Shown here piece by piece: positions 19,628 through 28,927 of a stretch of 64,000 nt of DNA. This DNA comes from Melaminivora suipulveris (GTDB lineage: Bacteria; Pseudomonadota; Gammaproteobacteria; Burkholderiales; Burkholderiaceae_C), in NCBI RefSeq assembly GCF_003008575.1, contig NZ_CP027667.1:1616501-1680500 (forward strand), in the 5' to 3' direction. Positions within the stretch are counted from its first letter, which is position 1, and each line of letters opens with the position of its first letter. The position numbers were made by a program, and so were the translations under genes. The notes under the pieces were generated by a model. The model did not search any database. It was given only the letters and a program-made list of their open reading frames with translations, and had not been told where the DNA came from.

Positions 19628-19819
19628 TCAGCGCCCCAGTTCCTTGGCGCTGACCCCGGAGATGCCCCAATTCTCCTTGGGCACGTCGTGGATCCACACG
19701 CGCACATTGGCCACGGGGGTGCCGACGGCGTCGACTAAGGCCTGGGTGACCTTCTCGATCACGGCTTTTTTTTGCTCCTCGGTGCGGCCTTCGAGCATGT
19801 AGATCTGGGCAAATGGCAT
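19628..19819 (-). CDS. dmpI: 4-oxalocrotonate tautomerase
   Basis: Small homohexameric isomerase of 63 residues (62 after Met removal) that converts the enol to the keto form of 4-oxalocrotonate in catechol meta-cleavage. Catalytic Pro1 follows the initiator Met, and Arg11 and Arg39 are at the expected positions; the usual Phe50 is Trp here. A good ribosome site (CAGGAG) precedes it. Last gene of the operon, separated from dmpH by the TctC-type gene; it ends next to repeat E. Confidence 0.92.
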   Translation of the reverse strand: MPFAQIYMLEGRTEEQKKAVIEKVTQALVDAVGTPVANVRVWIHDVPKENWGISGVSAKELGR

Positions 19820-19845
19820 GGTGTTGGTTGCTCCTGGCGCGTGGG

Positions 19846-20823
19846 TCAGATCTTGATGTCCAGCCGGCGTGCCAGCTCGCCCCAGCGCTGGTTTTCCGTG
19901 CGGATGAATTCGGCAAATTGCGCCGGCGTATTGCTGCGCAGGTTGGCGTAGATGGACTGGAAGGCAGTCTGCACCTCGGGCGTCTGCGTGCCGGCAGCCC
20001 AGGCCTGGGCCAAGCGGTCGATGATGAGCGCAGGCGTGCCGGCCGGTGCCACCAGGCCGAACCAGTTTTCCACCACGAAATCCGGGTAACCCGATTCGGC
20101 GACCGTGGGCACGTCGGGCAGCGCGAGGGCGCGCTTGGACGAAGTCACGGCAATCGCGCGCAGCTTGCCCGTCTTGATGTGCTGCGTGGTGGTCATCAGC
20201 GAGCTTTCCATGCTCATCGGCACGTTGCCGGACAGCAGGTCGGGAATGATCTGGCTGGAGCCCTTGTAGGGCACATGCACAAGCTCGATACCAGCGCGCG
20301 ACTGCAGCAGCTCGGCCGCCAGATGGTTGCCGGTGCCCACGCCCGAGGTGGCGTACAGCAGCTTGCCAGGGTTGGCCTTGGCGTAGCGGATCAGGCCCGC
20401 CAGATCGGTGAAGGGCGCGGACGGGTTGACGACGATGACGTTCGGCGTGGTGCCCACCAGCGAGATCGGCTGCAAGTCTTTCTCAACGCTGAATGGCACC
20501 TTGGCGTAGATGTGAGGCGAAATCGCCAGGCTGCTAATGGCGGTGACGCCGATGGTGTAACCATCCGGCGCGGCCTTGGCAATGGCATCGGTGCCGATGT
20601 TGCCGCCGGCTCCCGCCTTGTTCTCCACCACGAACTGCTGGCCCAGCCTGTCGCCCATGGCCTTGGCGGCCGTGCGGCCCATGATGTCGGTGGGCCCGCC
20701 AGGCGGGAAAGGCACGATCAGGCGCACCGGCTTGGTCGGATAGTCCTGCGCCCAGACGGAGGAAAGGGCCGCTGGGCCTGCGGTCAGCGCGGCTGCAGCC
20801 ACCAGGAGTTGGCGTCGTTGCAT
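19846..20823 (-). CDS. TctC/Bug-type extracytoplasmic binding protein inside the phenol operon
   Basis: Periplasmic receptor of 325 residues of the tripartite tricarboxylate transporter family (Bug protein). A signal peptide (residues ~1-25, MQRRQLLVAAAAL to SVWAQ) precedes the typical YPTKPVRLIVPFPPGGPTDIMGR start and the ligand-loop region GAGGNIGTDAIAKAAPDGYT. No TctA or TctB membrane subunits are nearby. It sits between dmpH and dmpI with 18-36 bp gaps, so it is co-transcribed. From memory, phenol genes of Comamonas testosteroni TA441 also have an extra gene in this slot. Ligand unknown; an aromatic or a pathway acid is an inference. Confidence 0.88.
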   Translation of the reverse strand: MQRRQLLVAAAALTAGPAALSSVWAQDYPTKPVRLIVPFPPGGPTDIMGRTAAKAMGDRLGQQFVVENKAGAGGNIGTDAIAKAAPDGYTIGVTAISSLAISPHIYAKVPFSVEKDLQPISLVGTTPNVIVVNPSAPFTDLAGLIRYAKANPGKLLYATSGVGTGNHLAAELLQSRAGIELVHVPYKGSSQIIPDLLSGNVPMSMESSLMTTTQHIKTGKLRAIAVTSSKRALALPDVPTVAESGYPDFVVENWFGLVAPAGTPALIIDRLAQAWAAGTQTPEVQTAFQSIYANLRSNTPAQFAEFIRTENQRWGELARRLDIKI

Positions 20824-20859
20824 GGAATGTGCTCCTTATATAAAAGGCGTCGCGGGACT

Positions 20860-21648
20860 TCAGGCAAAGCGCAGCGACACGCTGCCCATGCCCTGCACGC
20901 GCAGGCTGACGCTGTCGCCGGCGGTCACGGCCACGGCCTCGGTCACGCCGCCCGACAGGATCAGGCTGCCGGCCGGGATCTCCTGGCCGCGCCGGCCCAG
21001 GTGGTTGGCCAGTGCCGCCACGGCCGCCGCCGGATGGCCCAGAACGGCTGCGCCGGCGCCCAGCGCCACAGGCTGGCCGTTCTTCTCCAGCACCAGGCCG
21101 ACGGTGCGCAGATCGACTTCGGACGGGCGTAGCGCCCGGCCGCCGACCACGAAGCGCGCGGCCGAGGTGTTGTCGGCGACGACGCTCTTCAAATCGAACT
21201 TGAAATCACGGTAGCGGCTGTCGATGACCTCGATGCCGGGCATGACGAAGTCGGTCGCGGCCAGCACGGCGCCGATGTGGCAGCCGGGGCCCTTGAGCGC
21301 GGCCTTGAGCACGAAGGCGATCTCGGGTTCGACCTTGGGGTGGATCAGCTCGCGCGTGGCGACTTCGCTGCCCTCGGGCACGCTGTAGTCGTCCACCAGG
21401 AAGCCAAAGACCGGATCGGTCACGCCCATCTGGCGCATCTTGGCGTGCGAGGTCAGGCCCGCCTTGAGGCCGACCACGCGCGCGCCGCGTGCCAGCTTGC
21501 TCGCCAGGATGGCGTCCTGGATGGCGTAGGCGTCGTCCCAGTCCATGTCCGGGTGGTCGTCGGTGATCTTGTGTGTGTCGCGCATCTGGAGCTGGCAGCT
21601 CTCCAGGTGCTGGGCGAGCTGTTCGATGGTTTGCTTGGCGAGGGCCAT
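20860..21648 (-). CDS. dmpH: 4-oxalocrotonate decarboxylase
   Basis: Enzyme of 262 residues that decarboxylates 2-oxo-3-hexenedioate to 2-hydroxypenta-2,4-dienoate. It belongs to the fumarylacetoacetase-like hydratase/decarboxylase family and is paralogous to DmpE in this operon. Family features: DAYAIQDAILASKLARGARVVGLKAGLTS near residues 40-70, the acidic metal site in HPKVEPEIAFVL, and GAGAAVLGHPAAAVA. ATG 21648 chosen; longer readings overlap dmpG. DmpH normally forms a complex with DmpE, whose gene is three genes upstream. Confidence 0.92.
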   Translation of the reverse strand: MALAKQTIEQLAQHLESCQLQMRDTHKITDDHPDMDWDDAYAIQDAILASKLARGARVVGLKAGLTSHAKMRQMGVTDPVFGFLVDDYSVPEGSEVATRELIHPKVEPEIAFVLKAALKGPGCHIGAVLAATDFVMPGIEVIDSRYRDFKFDLKSVVADNTSAARFVVGGRALRPSEVDLRTVGLVLEKNGQPVALGAGAAVLGHPAAAVAALANHLGRRGQEIPAGSLILSGGVTEAVAVTAGDSVSLRVQGMGSVSLRFA

Positions 21649-21704
21649 GGGTTTCTTGTCCTTCCCTGGTGGTGTTGTTGCCGTGCTCGGGTGGATGGCC
21701 CGCC

Positions 21705-22736
21705 TCAGGCGGCCGCCTTCAGCCCGCGCTCGCGCGCCATGGTCAGCGCCGTGTCCTCGATCATGTCTTCCTGCCCGCCGACCATGCCGCGGCGGCCCAG
21801 CTCGACCAGCAGGTCGCGCGCCGGGATGCCGTACTTCTTCTCGGCGCGCTTGGCGAACAAGAGGAAGCTGCCGTACACGCCGGCATAGCCCAGCGTCAGC
21901 GCGTCGCGGTCGATGCGGATGGGGAAGTCCATCAGCGGCACCACCAGGTCCTCGGCCACGTCCTGGATCTTCCACACGTCCACGCCGGTCCCGATGCCCA
22001 TGCGGTCCAGCACCGCCACCAGCACTTCCATGGGCGTGTTGCCGGCGCCAGCGCCCAGGCCCGCAGCGGCGGCGTCGATGCGGTTGGCGCCCGCGTGGAT
22101 TGCGGCAATGGAGTTGGCCACGCCCATGGCCAGGTTGTGGTGGCCGTGAAAGCCCAGCTCGGTCTCGGGCTTCAGCGCCTGACGCACAGCGGCGATGCGC
22201 TCGGTGACGTGCTCAGGCAGCATGTAGCCGGCCGAGTCGGTCACGTAGATGCAGTTGGCGCCGTAGCCCTCCATCAGCCTGGCTTGCTTGACGAGGCCGG
22301 CGGCATCGTTCATATGCGCCATCATCAAGAAGCCCACGGTGTCCATGCCCAGCTTGCGCGCAGCGGTGATGTGCTGCTCGGACACGTCGCCTTCGGTGCA
22401 GTGCGTGGCCACGCGGATGGTGTGCACGCCCAACTCGTGCGCCATGTGCAGGTGGTCGACGGTGCCGATGCCCGGCAACAGCAGCGCCGAAACCTTGGCC
22501 TGCTTCATGAGCGGGATGACGGTGGACAGGTATTCCTCGTCGCTGTGCGCGGGGAAGCCGTAATTGACCGAGGCGCCGCCCAGGCCGTCGCCGTGGGTGA
22601 CTTCGATCAGCGGGATGCCGGCCTGATCCAGTCCTTGGGCGACGGTGCGCATCTGCTCCAGCGTCATCAGGTGGCGCTTGGGATGCATGCCGTCGCGCAG
22701 CGTCATGTCGTGCAAGGTGATTTTTCGCGTGCTCAT
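21705..22736 (-). CDS. dmpG: 4-hydroxy-2-oxovalerate aldolase
   Basis: Class II aldolase of 343 residues that splits 4-hydroxy-2-oxovalerate into pyruvate and acetaldehyde and channels the acetaldehyde to DmpF. HMGL-like TIM barrel with the opening [12 protein letters not shown] (metal-ligand Asp15) and GFHGHHN, whose His197 and His199 match the metal ligands of the Pseudomonas enzyme. The C-terminal communication domain ([25 protein letters not shown]) is present. It lies 26 bp after dmpF, its partner in the bifunctional complex. Confidence 0.95.
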   Translation of the reverse strand: MSTRKITLHDMTLRDGMHPKRHLMTLEQMRTVAQGLDQAGIPLIEVTHGDGLGGASVNYGFPAHSDEEYLSTVIPLMKQAKVSALLLPGIGTVDHLHMAHELGVHTIRVATHCTEGDVSEQHITAARKLGMDTVGFLMMAHMNDAAGLVKQARLMEGYGANCIYVTDSAGYMLPEHVTERIAAVRQALKPETELGFHGHHNLAMGVANSIAAIHAGANRIDAAAAGLGAGAGNTPMEVLVAVLDRMGIGTGVDVWKIQDVAEDLVVPLMDFPIRIDRDALTLGYAGVYGSFLLFAKRAEKKYGIPARDLLVELGRRGMVGGQEDMIEDTALTMARERGLKAAA

Positions 22737-22762
22737 TGCAGTGTCCTCGTGTGGCGGGGCGC

Positions 22763-23671
22763 TCAGGCCGCTTGCAGGCTCAGAGTGCCGGCCAGCATTT
22801 CCTCGGCAAACATCTCGGCGGTGCGCGCCGCGGCGGCGGTCATGATGTCCAGGTTGCCGGCGTACTTGGGCAGGTAGTCGCCCAGGCCCTCGACCTCCAG
22901 ATAGACCGTCACGCGCTTGCCGTCGAACACGGGGCCGTTGACCAGCTTGTAGCCAGGCACGTATTTCTGCACCTCGGCCATCATGTCGTGCACGCTCTGC
23001 GTGATGGCAGCCTCATCCGGCTCGCCCTCGACCAGGCAGTGCACGGTGTCGCGCATGATCAAAGGCGGCTCGGCCGGGTTGATGACGATGATGGCCTTGC
23101 CTCGTCTGGCGCCGCCCACGCGCTCGATGGCGCCGGCCGTGGTGCGGGTGAACTCGTCGATGTTCTTGCGCGTTCCGGGCCCGGCGGAACGGCTGGACAC
23201 CGTGGCGACGATCTCGGCGTACCCCACCGGCTGCACACGCGAGACCGCGGCCACCATGGGAATGGTCGCCTGGCCGCCGCAGGTGACCATGTTGACGTTC
23301 ATCTGGCCGCTGCCCACGTGCTCCTTGAGGTTGACCGGCGGCACGCAATAAGGGCCGATGGCGGCGGGCGTCAGGTCGATCATCATTGCGCCCTGCTCGT
23401 TGACCTTGCGCGAGTTCTCGGCGTGCACGTAGGCGCTGGTGGCATCAAAGACGATCTGCACGCCGTCCGCCTTGATGTGCGGCACCAAGCCATCGACGCC
23501 GTCCGCCGTGGTCTTGATGCCCATCTCGCGCGCGCGCTTCAGGCCATCCGATTCAGGGTCGATGCCCACCATCCACACCGGCTCCAGCACCGGGCTGCGT
23601 TGCAGCTTGGCCAGCAGGTCGGTGCCGATGTTGCCGGGGCCGATCAGGGCGCATTTGATCTTCTTGCTCAT
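22763..23671 (-). CDS. dmpF: Acetaldehyde dehydrogenase (acylating)
   Basis: CoA- and NAD-dependent enzyme of 302 residues turning acetaldehyde into acetyl-CoA, partner of the DmpG aldolase. The NAD-binding motif GPGNIG is at 11-16 and the catalytic Cys131 is in [11 protein letters not shown]. The start [11 protein letters not shown] at 23671 has AAGGAG upstream; the long in-frame extension to 24061 overlaps dmpE and is spurious. Confidence 0.95.
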   Translation of the reverse strand: MSKKIKCALIGPGNIGTDLLAKLQRSPVLEPVWMVGIDPESDGLKRAREMGIKTTADGVDGLVPHIKADGVQIVFDATSAYVHAENSRKVNEQGAMMIDLTPAAIGPYCVPPVNLKEHVGSGQMNVNMVTCGGQATIPMVAAVSRVQPVGYAEIVATVSSRSAGPGTRKNIDEFTRTTAGAIERVGGARRGKAIIVINPAEPPLIMRDTVHCLVEGEPDEAAITQSVHDMMAEVQKYVPGYKLVNGPVFDGKRVTVYLEVEGLGDYLPKYAGNLDIMTAAAARTAEMFAEEMLAGTLSLQAA

Positions 23672-23682
23672 GAGTTGACTCC

Positions 23683-24465
23683 TTAAATGAAGCGCACCGA
23701 GCAGCCGCCTATGCCGCCAATCGTCACGCGCAGGTTGTCGCCAGCCTGGACCGGCACCATGATGGCCAGCGACCCCGACAGAATCACTTCGCCCGCCTCC
23801 AGCGCAATGCCCAGGCGGCCCAGCGTGTTGGCCAGCCAGGCGACGGCGTTGGCCGGGTGGCCCAGCGCAGCGGCGCCGGCGCCGGTGGCGACAATTTCGC
23901 CGTTCTTCTCCAGCACCATGCCGCAGGTGGCCAGATCGACATCGCGCGGGTCGACCAGCCGGTCGCCCAGCACGAACACGCCGCACGAGGCGTTGTCGGC
24001 CACGGTGTCCTGGATCTTGATCTTCCAGTCCTGGATGCGCGAATCGACGATCTCGAAGCACGCCATGACGCCTTCGGTCGCGGCCAGCACGTCGGCGGCG
24101 GTGACGCCCGGGCCTTGCAGGGTCTTCTTCAGCACGAAGGCGATCTCGCCCTCGGCCTTGGGCTGGATCAGCGAATTGGCAGGAATGGCCTCGCCCTCGT
24201 TGAAGACCATGCCATCCGTCAGCCAGCCGAAATCGGGCTGGAACACGCCCAGCATGTCCATGACGGCTTTGCTGGTCACGCCGATCTTCTTGCCCACCAC
24301 GCGCTCGCCGGCGGCCAGCCGGCGCGCCAGCATCTTTTGCTGGATGGCGTAGGCATCCTCGATGGTGATGTCCGGGTGGCGACTGGTCAGCGGCGCCAGG
24401 GTGCGGCGCTCGGCCAGGGCCTGGTAGAGCTCGCCGCCGAGCTGTTCGATGAGGTCAGGGTTCAT
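23683..24465 (-). CDS. dmpE: 2-hydroxypenta-2,4-dienoate (2-oxopent-4-enoate) hydratase
   Basis: Hydratase of 260 residues that adds water to 2-hydroxypenta-2,4-dienoate to give 4-hydroxy-2-oxovalerate. Same fold as Dmp[42 protein letters not shown], and [18 protein letters not shown]. No Shine-Dalgarno is visible before ATG 24465 because repeat copy F occupies the gap behind dmpC; translation may be less efficient than for neighbours that carry AGGAG sites. Assigned as DmpE rather than DmpH by position and motif details. Confidence 0.9.
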   Translation of the reverse strand: MNPDLIEQLGGELYQALAERRTLAPLTSRHPDITIEDAYAIQQKMLARRLAAGERVVGKKIGVTSKAVMDMLGVFQPDFGWLTDGMVFNEGEAIPANSLIQPKAEGEIAFVLKKTLQGPGVTAADVLAATEGVMACFEIVDSRIQDWKIKIQDTVADNASCGVFVLGDRLVDPRDVDLATCGMVLEKNGEIVATGAGAAALGHPANAVAWLANTLGRLGIALEAGEVILSGSLAIMVPVQAGDNLRVTIGGIGGCSVRFI

Positions 24466-24473
24466 GTCGAAAA

Positions 24474-24538
24474 TACTATGTTTTTCATAGCTATCTGCCC
24501 TTTATTTCCAAGGGCTGGAAGCCAATTTAGCCAAAAAA
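24474..24538 (+). repeat. Dispersed intergenic repeat, copy F (second subfamily), inside the phenol operon
   Basis: Variant copy: outer palindrome ACTATGTTTTTCATAGCTATC followed by CCAAGGGCTGGAAGCC instead of GCCGACTGAAGGC. It fills most of the 98-bp gap between dmpC and dmpE. Only copy G shares this second-arm sequence. Confidence 0.75.
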
Positions 24539-24563
24539 TGGCCCAGGGATGCTGCGCTGCGGG

Positions 24564-26024
24564 TCAGAACTTGACCATGACGTTGCGCAGTTCGGTGTAG
24601 AACTCCAGCGAATGCACGCCGCCCTCGCGGCCAATGCCCGACTGCTTGGAGCCGCCGAACGGCGTGCGCAGGTCGCGCAGGAACCAGGCATTGATCCAGC
24701 ACAGGCCGACCTCGATTTGCTGCGCCAGGCGGTTGGCGCGGGCGATGTCCTGGGTGAACACCGCCGTCGCCAGGCCGTAGCGGTTGTTGTTGACCTTGGC
24801 CAGCACCTCGTCCTCGCTGTCGAACGGGCTGATGTGGCAGCAGGGGCCGAAGATTTCCTCGGTGATGACGCTGGCGGTCTCGGGCAGCCCCGTCCAGATG
24901 GTCGGCTGCACCCAGGCGCCGCCCTTGAGCTCGTCCGGCATGTCGGGCACGCCGCCGCCGGTGACCACGGTGGCGCCCTCCTCGCGCGCCTTGTCGTAGT
25001 ACGACAGGATCTTGGCCTGGTGTTCCTGGCTGATGGCCGGGCCGATCTTGGTGTCCTTGGCGTAGGGATCGCCCGGCTTCATGGCCTCAGCGCGCTCCTT
25101 CAGCGCTGCCACCACCTGGTCGAAGATGGGCCGCTCGACATAGACACGCTCTGTCCCTAAGCAGACTTGGCCGGTGTTCTCGAAGCACGAGCGGGTCAGC
25201 GTGTCGATGGTGACCTGCAGGTCGCAGTCGGCAAAGACCACCGCCGCGTTCTTGCCGCCCATTTCCAGCGACACCGGGCGCACGCCCTCGGCGGCGGCCT
25301 TCATGATGGCCTCGCCGGTGCGCGTCTCGCCGGTGAAGGTGATGCCGTCGACGTCCGGGTGGCGCGTCAGGAATTCCCCCGCCGAATCCGGGCCGAAGCC
25401 ATGCACCACGTTGTACACACCCTTCGGGACCCCCACGGCATTCATGACCTCGCCCAGCAGCGTGGCCGTGGCCGGCGTTTCTTCGGAAGGCTTCACCACC
25501 ACCGTGTTGCCGCAGGCCAGCGCCGGGCCCACTTTCCAGGTCATGAGCAAGAGCGGCAGATTCCACGGGCAGACCACGGCAATCACGCCGCGCGGCACGC
25601 GCACGCCATACGACAGCGCCGTCTTGCCGTCGGGCGTGCGCATGTTGAAGGCTTCGGTCGAGGTGCTCTTGATGGTGTCGATGAAGATCTGGAAATTGGC
25701 CGCGCCGCGCGGGATATCCAGGTGCGAGGCCAGGGCGTGCGGCTTGCCGGTGTCCGCGATCTCGGCCTGCAGGAAGTCGTCGAAGCGCCGGTTGATCTCC
25801 AGCGCCAGCGCGTCCAACAGCTTGCAGCGCTCGACCACGGAAAGACGTCCCCAATCGCCCTTGAGCGCAGCGCGGGCCGCCGCCACCGCCGCATCGACCT
25901 CGGCCCGGCCCGCCTCGTGGACGCGGCCAATCACCTGGCCATTGACCGGGTTGATGTTGTCGAAGGTCTTGCCGGCGGAGCTGGGCACGTACACGCCGTT
26001 GATGAAGTTGAGGAAGTCTTTCAT
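24564..26024 (-). CDS. dmpC: 2-hydroxymuconic semialdehyde dehydrogenase
   Basis: NAD-dependent aldehyde dehydrogenase of 486 residues, first step of the 4-oxalocrotonate branch: it oxidises the ring-cleavage product 2-hydroxymuconic semialdehyde. Active-site residues: Asn155 (PWNLPLL), Glu254 (LEMGGKN) and Cys288 (NTGQVCLGTERVYV). Length and the start FLNFINGVYV match DmpC/XylG. In the operon it is preceded by the GlcG-like gene; dmpD, often next in Pseudomonas operons, is missing and dmpE follows after repeat F. Confidence 0.95.
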   Translation of the reverse strand: MKDFLNFINGVYVPSSAGKTFDNINPVNGQVIGRVHEAGRAEVDAAVAAARAALKGDWGRLSVVERCKLLDALALEINRRFDDFLQAEIADTGKPHALASHLDIPRGAANFQIFIDTIKSTSTEAFNMRTPDGKTALSYGVRVPRGVIAVVCPWNLPLLLMTWKVGPALACGNTVVVKPSEETPATATLLGEVMNAVGVPKGVYNVVHGFGPDSAGEFLTRHPDVDGITFTGETRTGEAIMKAAAEGVRPVSLEMGGKNAAVVFADCDLQVTIDTLTRSCFENTGQVCLGTERVYVERPIFDQVVAALKERAEAMKPGDPYAKDTKIGPAISQEHQAKILSYYDKAREEGATVVTGGGVPDMPDELKGGAWVQPTIWTGLPETASVITEEIFGPCCHISPFDSEDEVLAKVNNNRYGLATAVFTQDIARANRLAQQIEVGLCWINAWFLRDLRTPFGGSKQSGIGREGGVHSLEFYTELRNVMVKF

Positions 26025-26055
26025 GGTCTCGTTGCTTTGCTAAAAAATGTCTGCC

Positions 26056-26523
26056 TCAGTCGCCGGCCAGGCCCAGCGCGGCGATGGCGGCGCGCGCGCA
26101 GTCCTCGTCCTGCTCGGCCGAGCCACCGGACACGCCGATGCCGCCGATCAGCGCGCCGCCCTCGCGCAGCGGCAGGCCGCCGCCGAAGACGACGTTGCGC
26201 GCGCGTTGGGGCATCCCCAGGCGCAGCGCCTCGTCGCCTTTCAGGATGCCGGCCCATTGCGAGGTGGCAAAGCCGAAGCCGGCAGCCGTGTAGGCCTTGT
26301 CGATGGCGATGTCCACCGAGTGCAAAAAGGCCCCTGGCATCCGCAGAAAAGCCGCCAGGGTGCCGCCGGAGTCGGTCACGGCCACGTTGATGCGGATGCC
26401 CAGCTCCCCGGCGCGCACCACTGCTGCCAGCACGGCTGCGTTGGCCGCCTCGGCAGAGATGACGCGCTGCTCTACGCTGTGGCTGCCCTGGCTGCTGGCG
26501 CTGCTTGGACTGCTGCCGGCCAT
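26056..26523 (-). CDS. GlcG/HbpS-family (DUF336) protein in the meta-cleavage operon
   Basis: Small protein of 155 residues of the GlcG/HbpS heme-binding-like family. The first ~15 residues are Ser/Gly-rich and variable; the conserved part begins at VISAEAANAAVLAAVVRAGELG, and includes VAVTDSGGTLAAFLRM, IAIDKAYTAAGFG and the glycine-rich end GGLPLREGGALIGGIGVSGG. The ATG at 26523 overlaps the dmpB stop (TGATG), so it is translationally coupled to the dioxygenase gene. It is not a catalytic step of the known pathway; protection or reactivation of the dioxygenase, or heme/metal binding, are only guesses. Confidence 0.85.
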   Translation of the reverse strand: MAGSSPSSASSQGSHSVEQRVISAEAANAAVLAAVVRAGELGIRINVAVTDSGGTLAAFLRMPGAFLHSVDIAIDKAYTAAGFGFATSQWAGILKGDEALRLGMPQRARNVVFGGGLPLREGGALIGGIGVSGGSAEQDEDCARAAIAALGLAGD

Positions 26524-27449
26524 CAGGTCACCACGCTCAGGAAGGCTTCGTTGAGCTTGCGATCGTGATAGAAGATGCCGGCGCCGACTTCGTCCCACGT
26601 CCAGGTGATGGGCTCCATGTCCGGGTAGTGGTCGTAGCCGCCGGCAAAGGTCTCCAGGCGGTTGCCCGAGGGGTCGAAGAAGTAGATCGTCGTGCCGTTG
26701 GTGATGCCGTGGCGCGTCGGCCCCATGTCGATGGACACGCGGCGCTTGCTCATGATGTCGGCAGCACGCAGCACCTGCTCCCAGCTGCCCAGCTGGAAAG
26801 ACACGTGGTGCAGCTTGTTCGGCTCGCCGTGGCGCACGATGGCGATGTCGTGCGCTTTGGCGCTGCAGGTCAGCCACACGCCGAGGTCGGTCTGGCCGTC
26901 TTCCAGCTTGACACGCTCGACCAGGGTGAATCCCAGCACCTTGCAAAACAACTCAGTCGCGCCGTCCAGATCGGTGCCGTACAGCAGCGCGTGATCCATG
27001 CGGATGGGCGTGATGCCGGGCTGGTCAATCACGTCCATGTCCGGATTGACACAGCCAACGGCGCTGCCCACGGCGTTTTTCTCAGCGTACAGCTCGATGG
27101 TGTGGCCGGTGGGGATCTGGAAGCGCACGCGCTCGCCGGTCTCCAGCAGGTCGCCGGCAGGCATGCGCTCGGTTTTGACGCCGTGGTCGTTGAGCTTTCT
27201 CTCCAGCTCGACCAGCGTGGCCTTGTCCAGTACTTTGTATCCGAAGAAGTCCAGGCCAGCCCGGTCGGCCTGGCGAAGGATGATGCTGTTGTGGTCGCGT
27301 TCGGCGCGGGTCTTGAAGTAGGCGCGGCCCTGGTCGTCGCGGCCCTGGTACTTCAGGCCCATGACGTCGGTGTACCACTTCACTGATTCCTCGATGTCCA
27401 GCACGCGAATCTGTGCGTGGCCGGGGCGCAAAACTCCTGTCAATGCCAT
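26523..27449 (-). CDS. dmpB: Catechol 2,3-dioxygenase
   Basis: Extradiol dioxygenase of 308 residues (type I, XylE-like) that opens catechol between C2 and C3 with O2, giving 2-hydroxymuconic semialdehyde. The Fe(II) ligands are at His153 (MDHALL), His214 (NKLHHVSF) and Glu266 (RLETFAGG), nearly the same numbering as XylE; the second-shell His200, His247 and Tyr256 are also present. AGGAG precedes ATG 27449. Last gene before the GlcG-like gene. Confidence 0.96.
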   Translation of the reverse strand: MALTGVLRPGHAQIRVLDIEESVKWYTDVMGLKYQGRDDQGRAYFKTRAERDHNSIILRQADRAGLDFFGYKVLDKATLVELERKLNDHGVKTERMPAGDLLETGERVRFQIPTGHTIELYAEKNAVGSAVGCVNPDMDVIDQPGITPIRMDHALLYGTDLDGATELFCKVLGFTLVERVKLEDGQTDLGVWLTCSAKAHDIAIVRHGEPNKLHHVSFQLGSWEQVLRAADIMSKRRVSIDMGPTRHGITNGTTIYFFDPSGNRLETFAGGYDHYPDMEPITWTWDEVGAGIFYHDRKLNEAFLSVVT

Positions 27450-27478
27450 GGTGGGTCTCCTGGTAGTTGGGTTTTAGC

Positions 27479-27826
27479 TCAGGGGGTTGGAATGGGTGAG
27501 GCTGTAGGCAGGGCCGCCTGCGGGCGGCAGATGTTCTTTTTCATGGCGCCCAGCACGGCAACGCGCAGGTCGCTGGTGGGCTTGATGCGGCACGAGAGCA
27601 CGCAGCCCTCGGCCTCCTCCTCGGCGCTGACGTGGGCGCGGCTCATGACGCGCTTGCTGTAGCTGCCCTCCAGCACGCGCACCTTGCACACGCCGCAGCC
27701 GCCCTGGCGGCAGCCCACCGGGATGCCGCGCTTGCCCAGCGCTTCCATGCCCTGAAGCACGGAGCGCTCGTCCAGGCAGCGAAAGCTCTCCTGGGTGTCG
27801 GTGATGGTGATGGTGTAGTGGCCCAT
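27479..27826 (-). CDS. dmpQ: Chloroplast-type [2Fe-2S] ferredoxin (XylT/DmpQ-like)
   Basis: Ferredoxin of 115 residues that in related systems re-reduces the oxidised iron of catechol 2,3-dioxygenase, rescuing it from inactivation by substituted catechols. Cluster cysteines: Cys39, Cys44, Cys47 (CRQGGCGVC) and Cys79 (Cys75 is the alternative). The tail after ~95 (KKNICRPQAALPTASPIPTP) is proline-rich and poorly conserved. It lies directly before dmpB, the usual pairing. Confidence 0.9.
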   Translation of the reverse strand: MGHYTITITDTQESFRCLDERSVLQGMEALGKRGIPVGCRQGGCGVCKVRVLEGSYSKRVMSRAHVSAEEEAEGCVLSCRIKPTSDLRVAVLGAMKKNICRPQAALPTASPIPTP

Positions 27827-27850
27827 GGCGCCGTGTCCTCGCGTGCGCGC

Positions 27851-28918
27851 TCAGATCTTGCGAAACAGCGGGCTGCGCACCTGCTGCGCGTCTGCCGCCG
27901 AAATGAACTTCTCGGTGTAGATGTCGCGCTCGAACAGCCGGCCCTGCATCAGCGTGGTGATGCAGGCGTCGATCATCAGGGGCGGGCCGCACAGGTAGGC
28001 CTTGTGGCCACGGAAGTCGTTGCCGAAATGGGTCTTGGCCACGTCATGGACGAAGCCGCGCGCGCCGCTCCAGTCGCTGTCCGCAGGCTCGTCCGACAGC
28101 GCCGCCACATAGGTGAAGTTGGCGTGCTGCGCGGCCAGCTGCTCGAACTGCTCGTGGTGATACAGCTCGCCCTGGCAGCGCGCGCCGTTGACCAGGGTGA
28201 TGGGCCGCTGGCAGCCCTGCGCCAGCAAGTCCAGCACCATGGAGCGCGGACTGGACAGGCCCGAGCCACCGGCCAGGAACAGATAGCCCAGGTTGTCCTT
28301 TTCATGCCCGCTCTCGCGCACGAAAAAGCGCCCGTACGGGCCGGCCAGCTGCACGCGGTCGCCGGCCTTGAGCTGTTGGTGTACCCAGCCGGTGCCGCGC
28401 CCGCCGGGCACGTGGCGGATGTTCAGCTCGATCTCGCCGCCGTCGCTGGGGCAGCTGGCAATCGAGAACGCCCGCGCCGTGCCCTCGCCGGGGATGCTCA
28501 GGTTGACGTACTGCCCGGCCTGGAAGGCGATGGGCGAGTCCAGGCGCACCCACACGCCCTTGATGGTCGGCGTCAGGCTCTCGATGCGCGTGACGGTGCC
28601 GGGGTAGTCCAGCACCGGCAGGTTGCGCGCATCGGGCTCCTCGTCGATCTCGGCCTCGATGACCACGTCGGATTCCAGCGTCGCGCAGCACGCCAGACAC
28701 ATGCCCTCCTCGCGCTCGTAGTCCATGAGCGCGAAGCCGCTGGCCTCGCCCTGGTCGATCTCGCCGTCGGTGACCTGGATCTTGCAGGTCGCGCACAGGC
28801 CGTGGCAGCAGGCGTGCGGCAGGTAGATGCCGGCGCGCAGTGCGGCGTCCAGGATGGTCTGGCCTTCCTCGACTTCGATGGTCTGGCCCAGTGGCTCGAT
28901 GGTGAGCTGGTGGCTCAT
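27851..28918 (-). CDS. dmpP: Phenol hydroxylase P5, FAD/[2Fe-2S] reductase component
   Basis: NADH reductase of 355 residues that passes electrons to the di-iron oxygenase. Domains in order: plant-type ferredoxin (Cys37, Cys42, Cys45 and Cys77 or Cys74, residues ~1-90), FAD-binding barrel with RAFSIASCPSD (~170-180), and NAD domain with FLAGGSGLSSPRSMVLDLL and YLCGPP. ATG 28918 gives the usual N-terminus; the longer reading from 28987 runs into repeat G. The 127-bp gap to dmpO is unusually long for this operon. Confidence 0.95.
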   Translation of the reverse strand: MSHQLTIEPLGQTIEVEEGQTILDAALRAGIYLPHACCHGLCATCKIQVTDGEIDQGEASGFALMDYEREEGMCLACCATLESDVVIEAEIDEEPDARNLPVLDYPGTVTRIESLTPTIKGVWVRLDSPIAFQAGQYVNLSIPGEGTARAFSIASCPSDGGEIELNIRHVPGGRGTGWVHQQLKAGDRVQLAGPYGRFFVRESGHEKDNLGYLFLAGGSGLSSPRSMVLDLLAQGCQRPITLVNGARCQGELYHHEQFEQLAAQHANFTYVAALSDEPADSDWSGARGFVHDVAKTHFGNDFRGHKAYLCGPPLMIDACITTLMQGRLFERDIYTEKFISAADAQQVRSPLFRKI

Positions 28919-28927
28919 GCCTGAATA

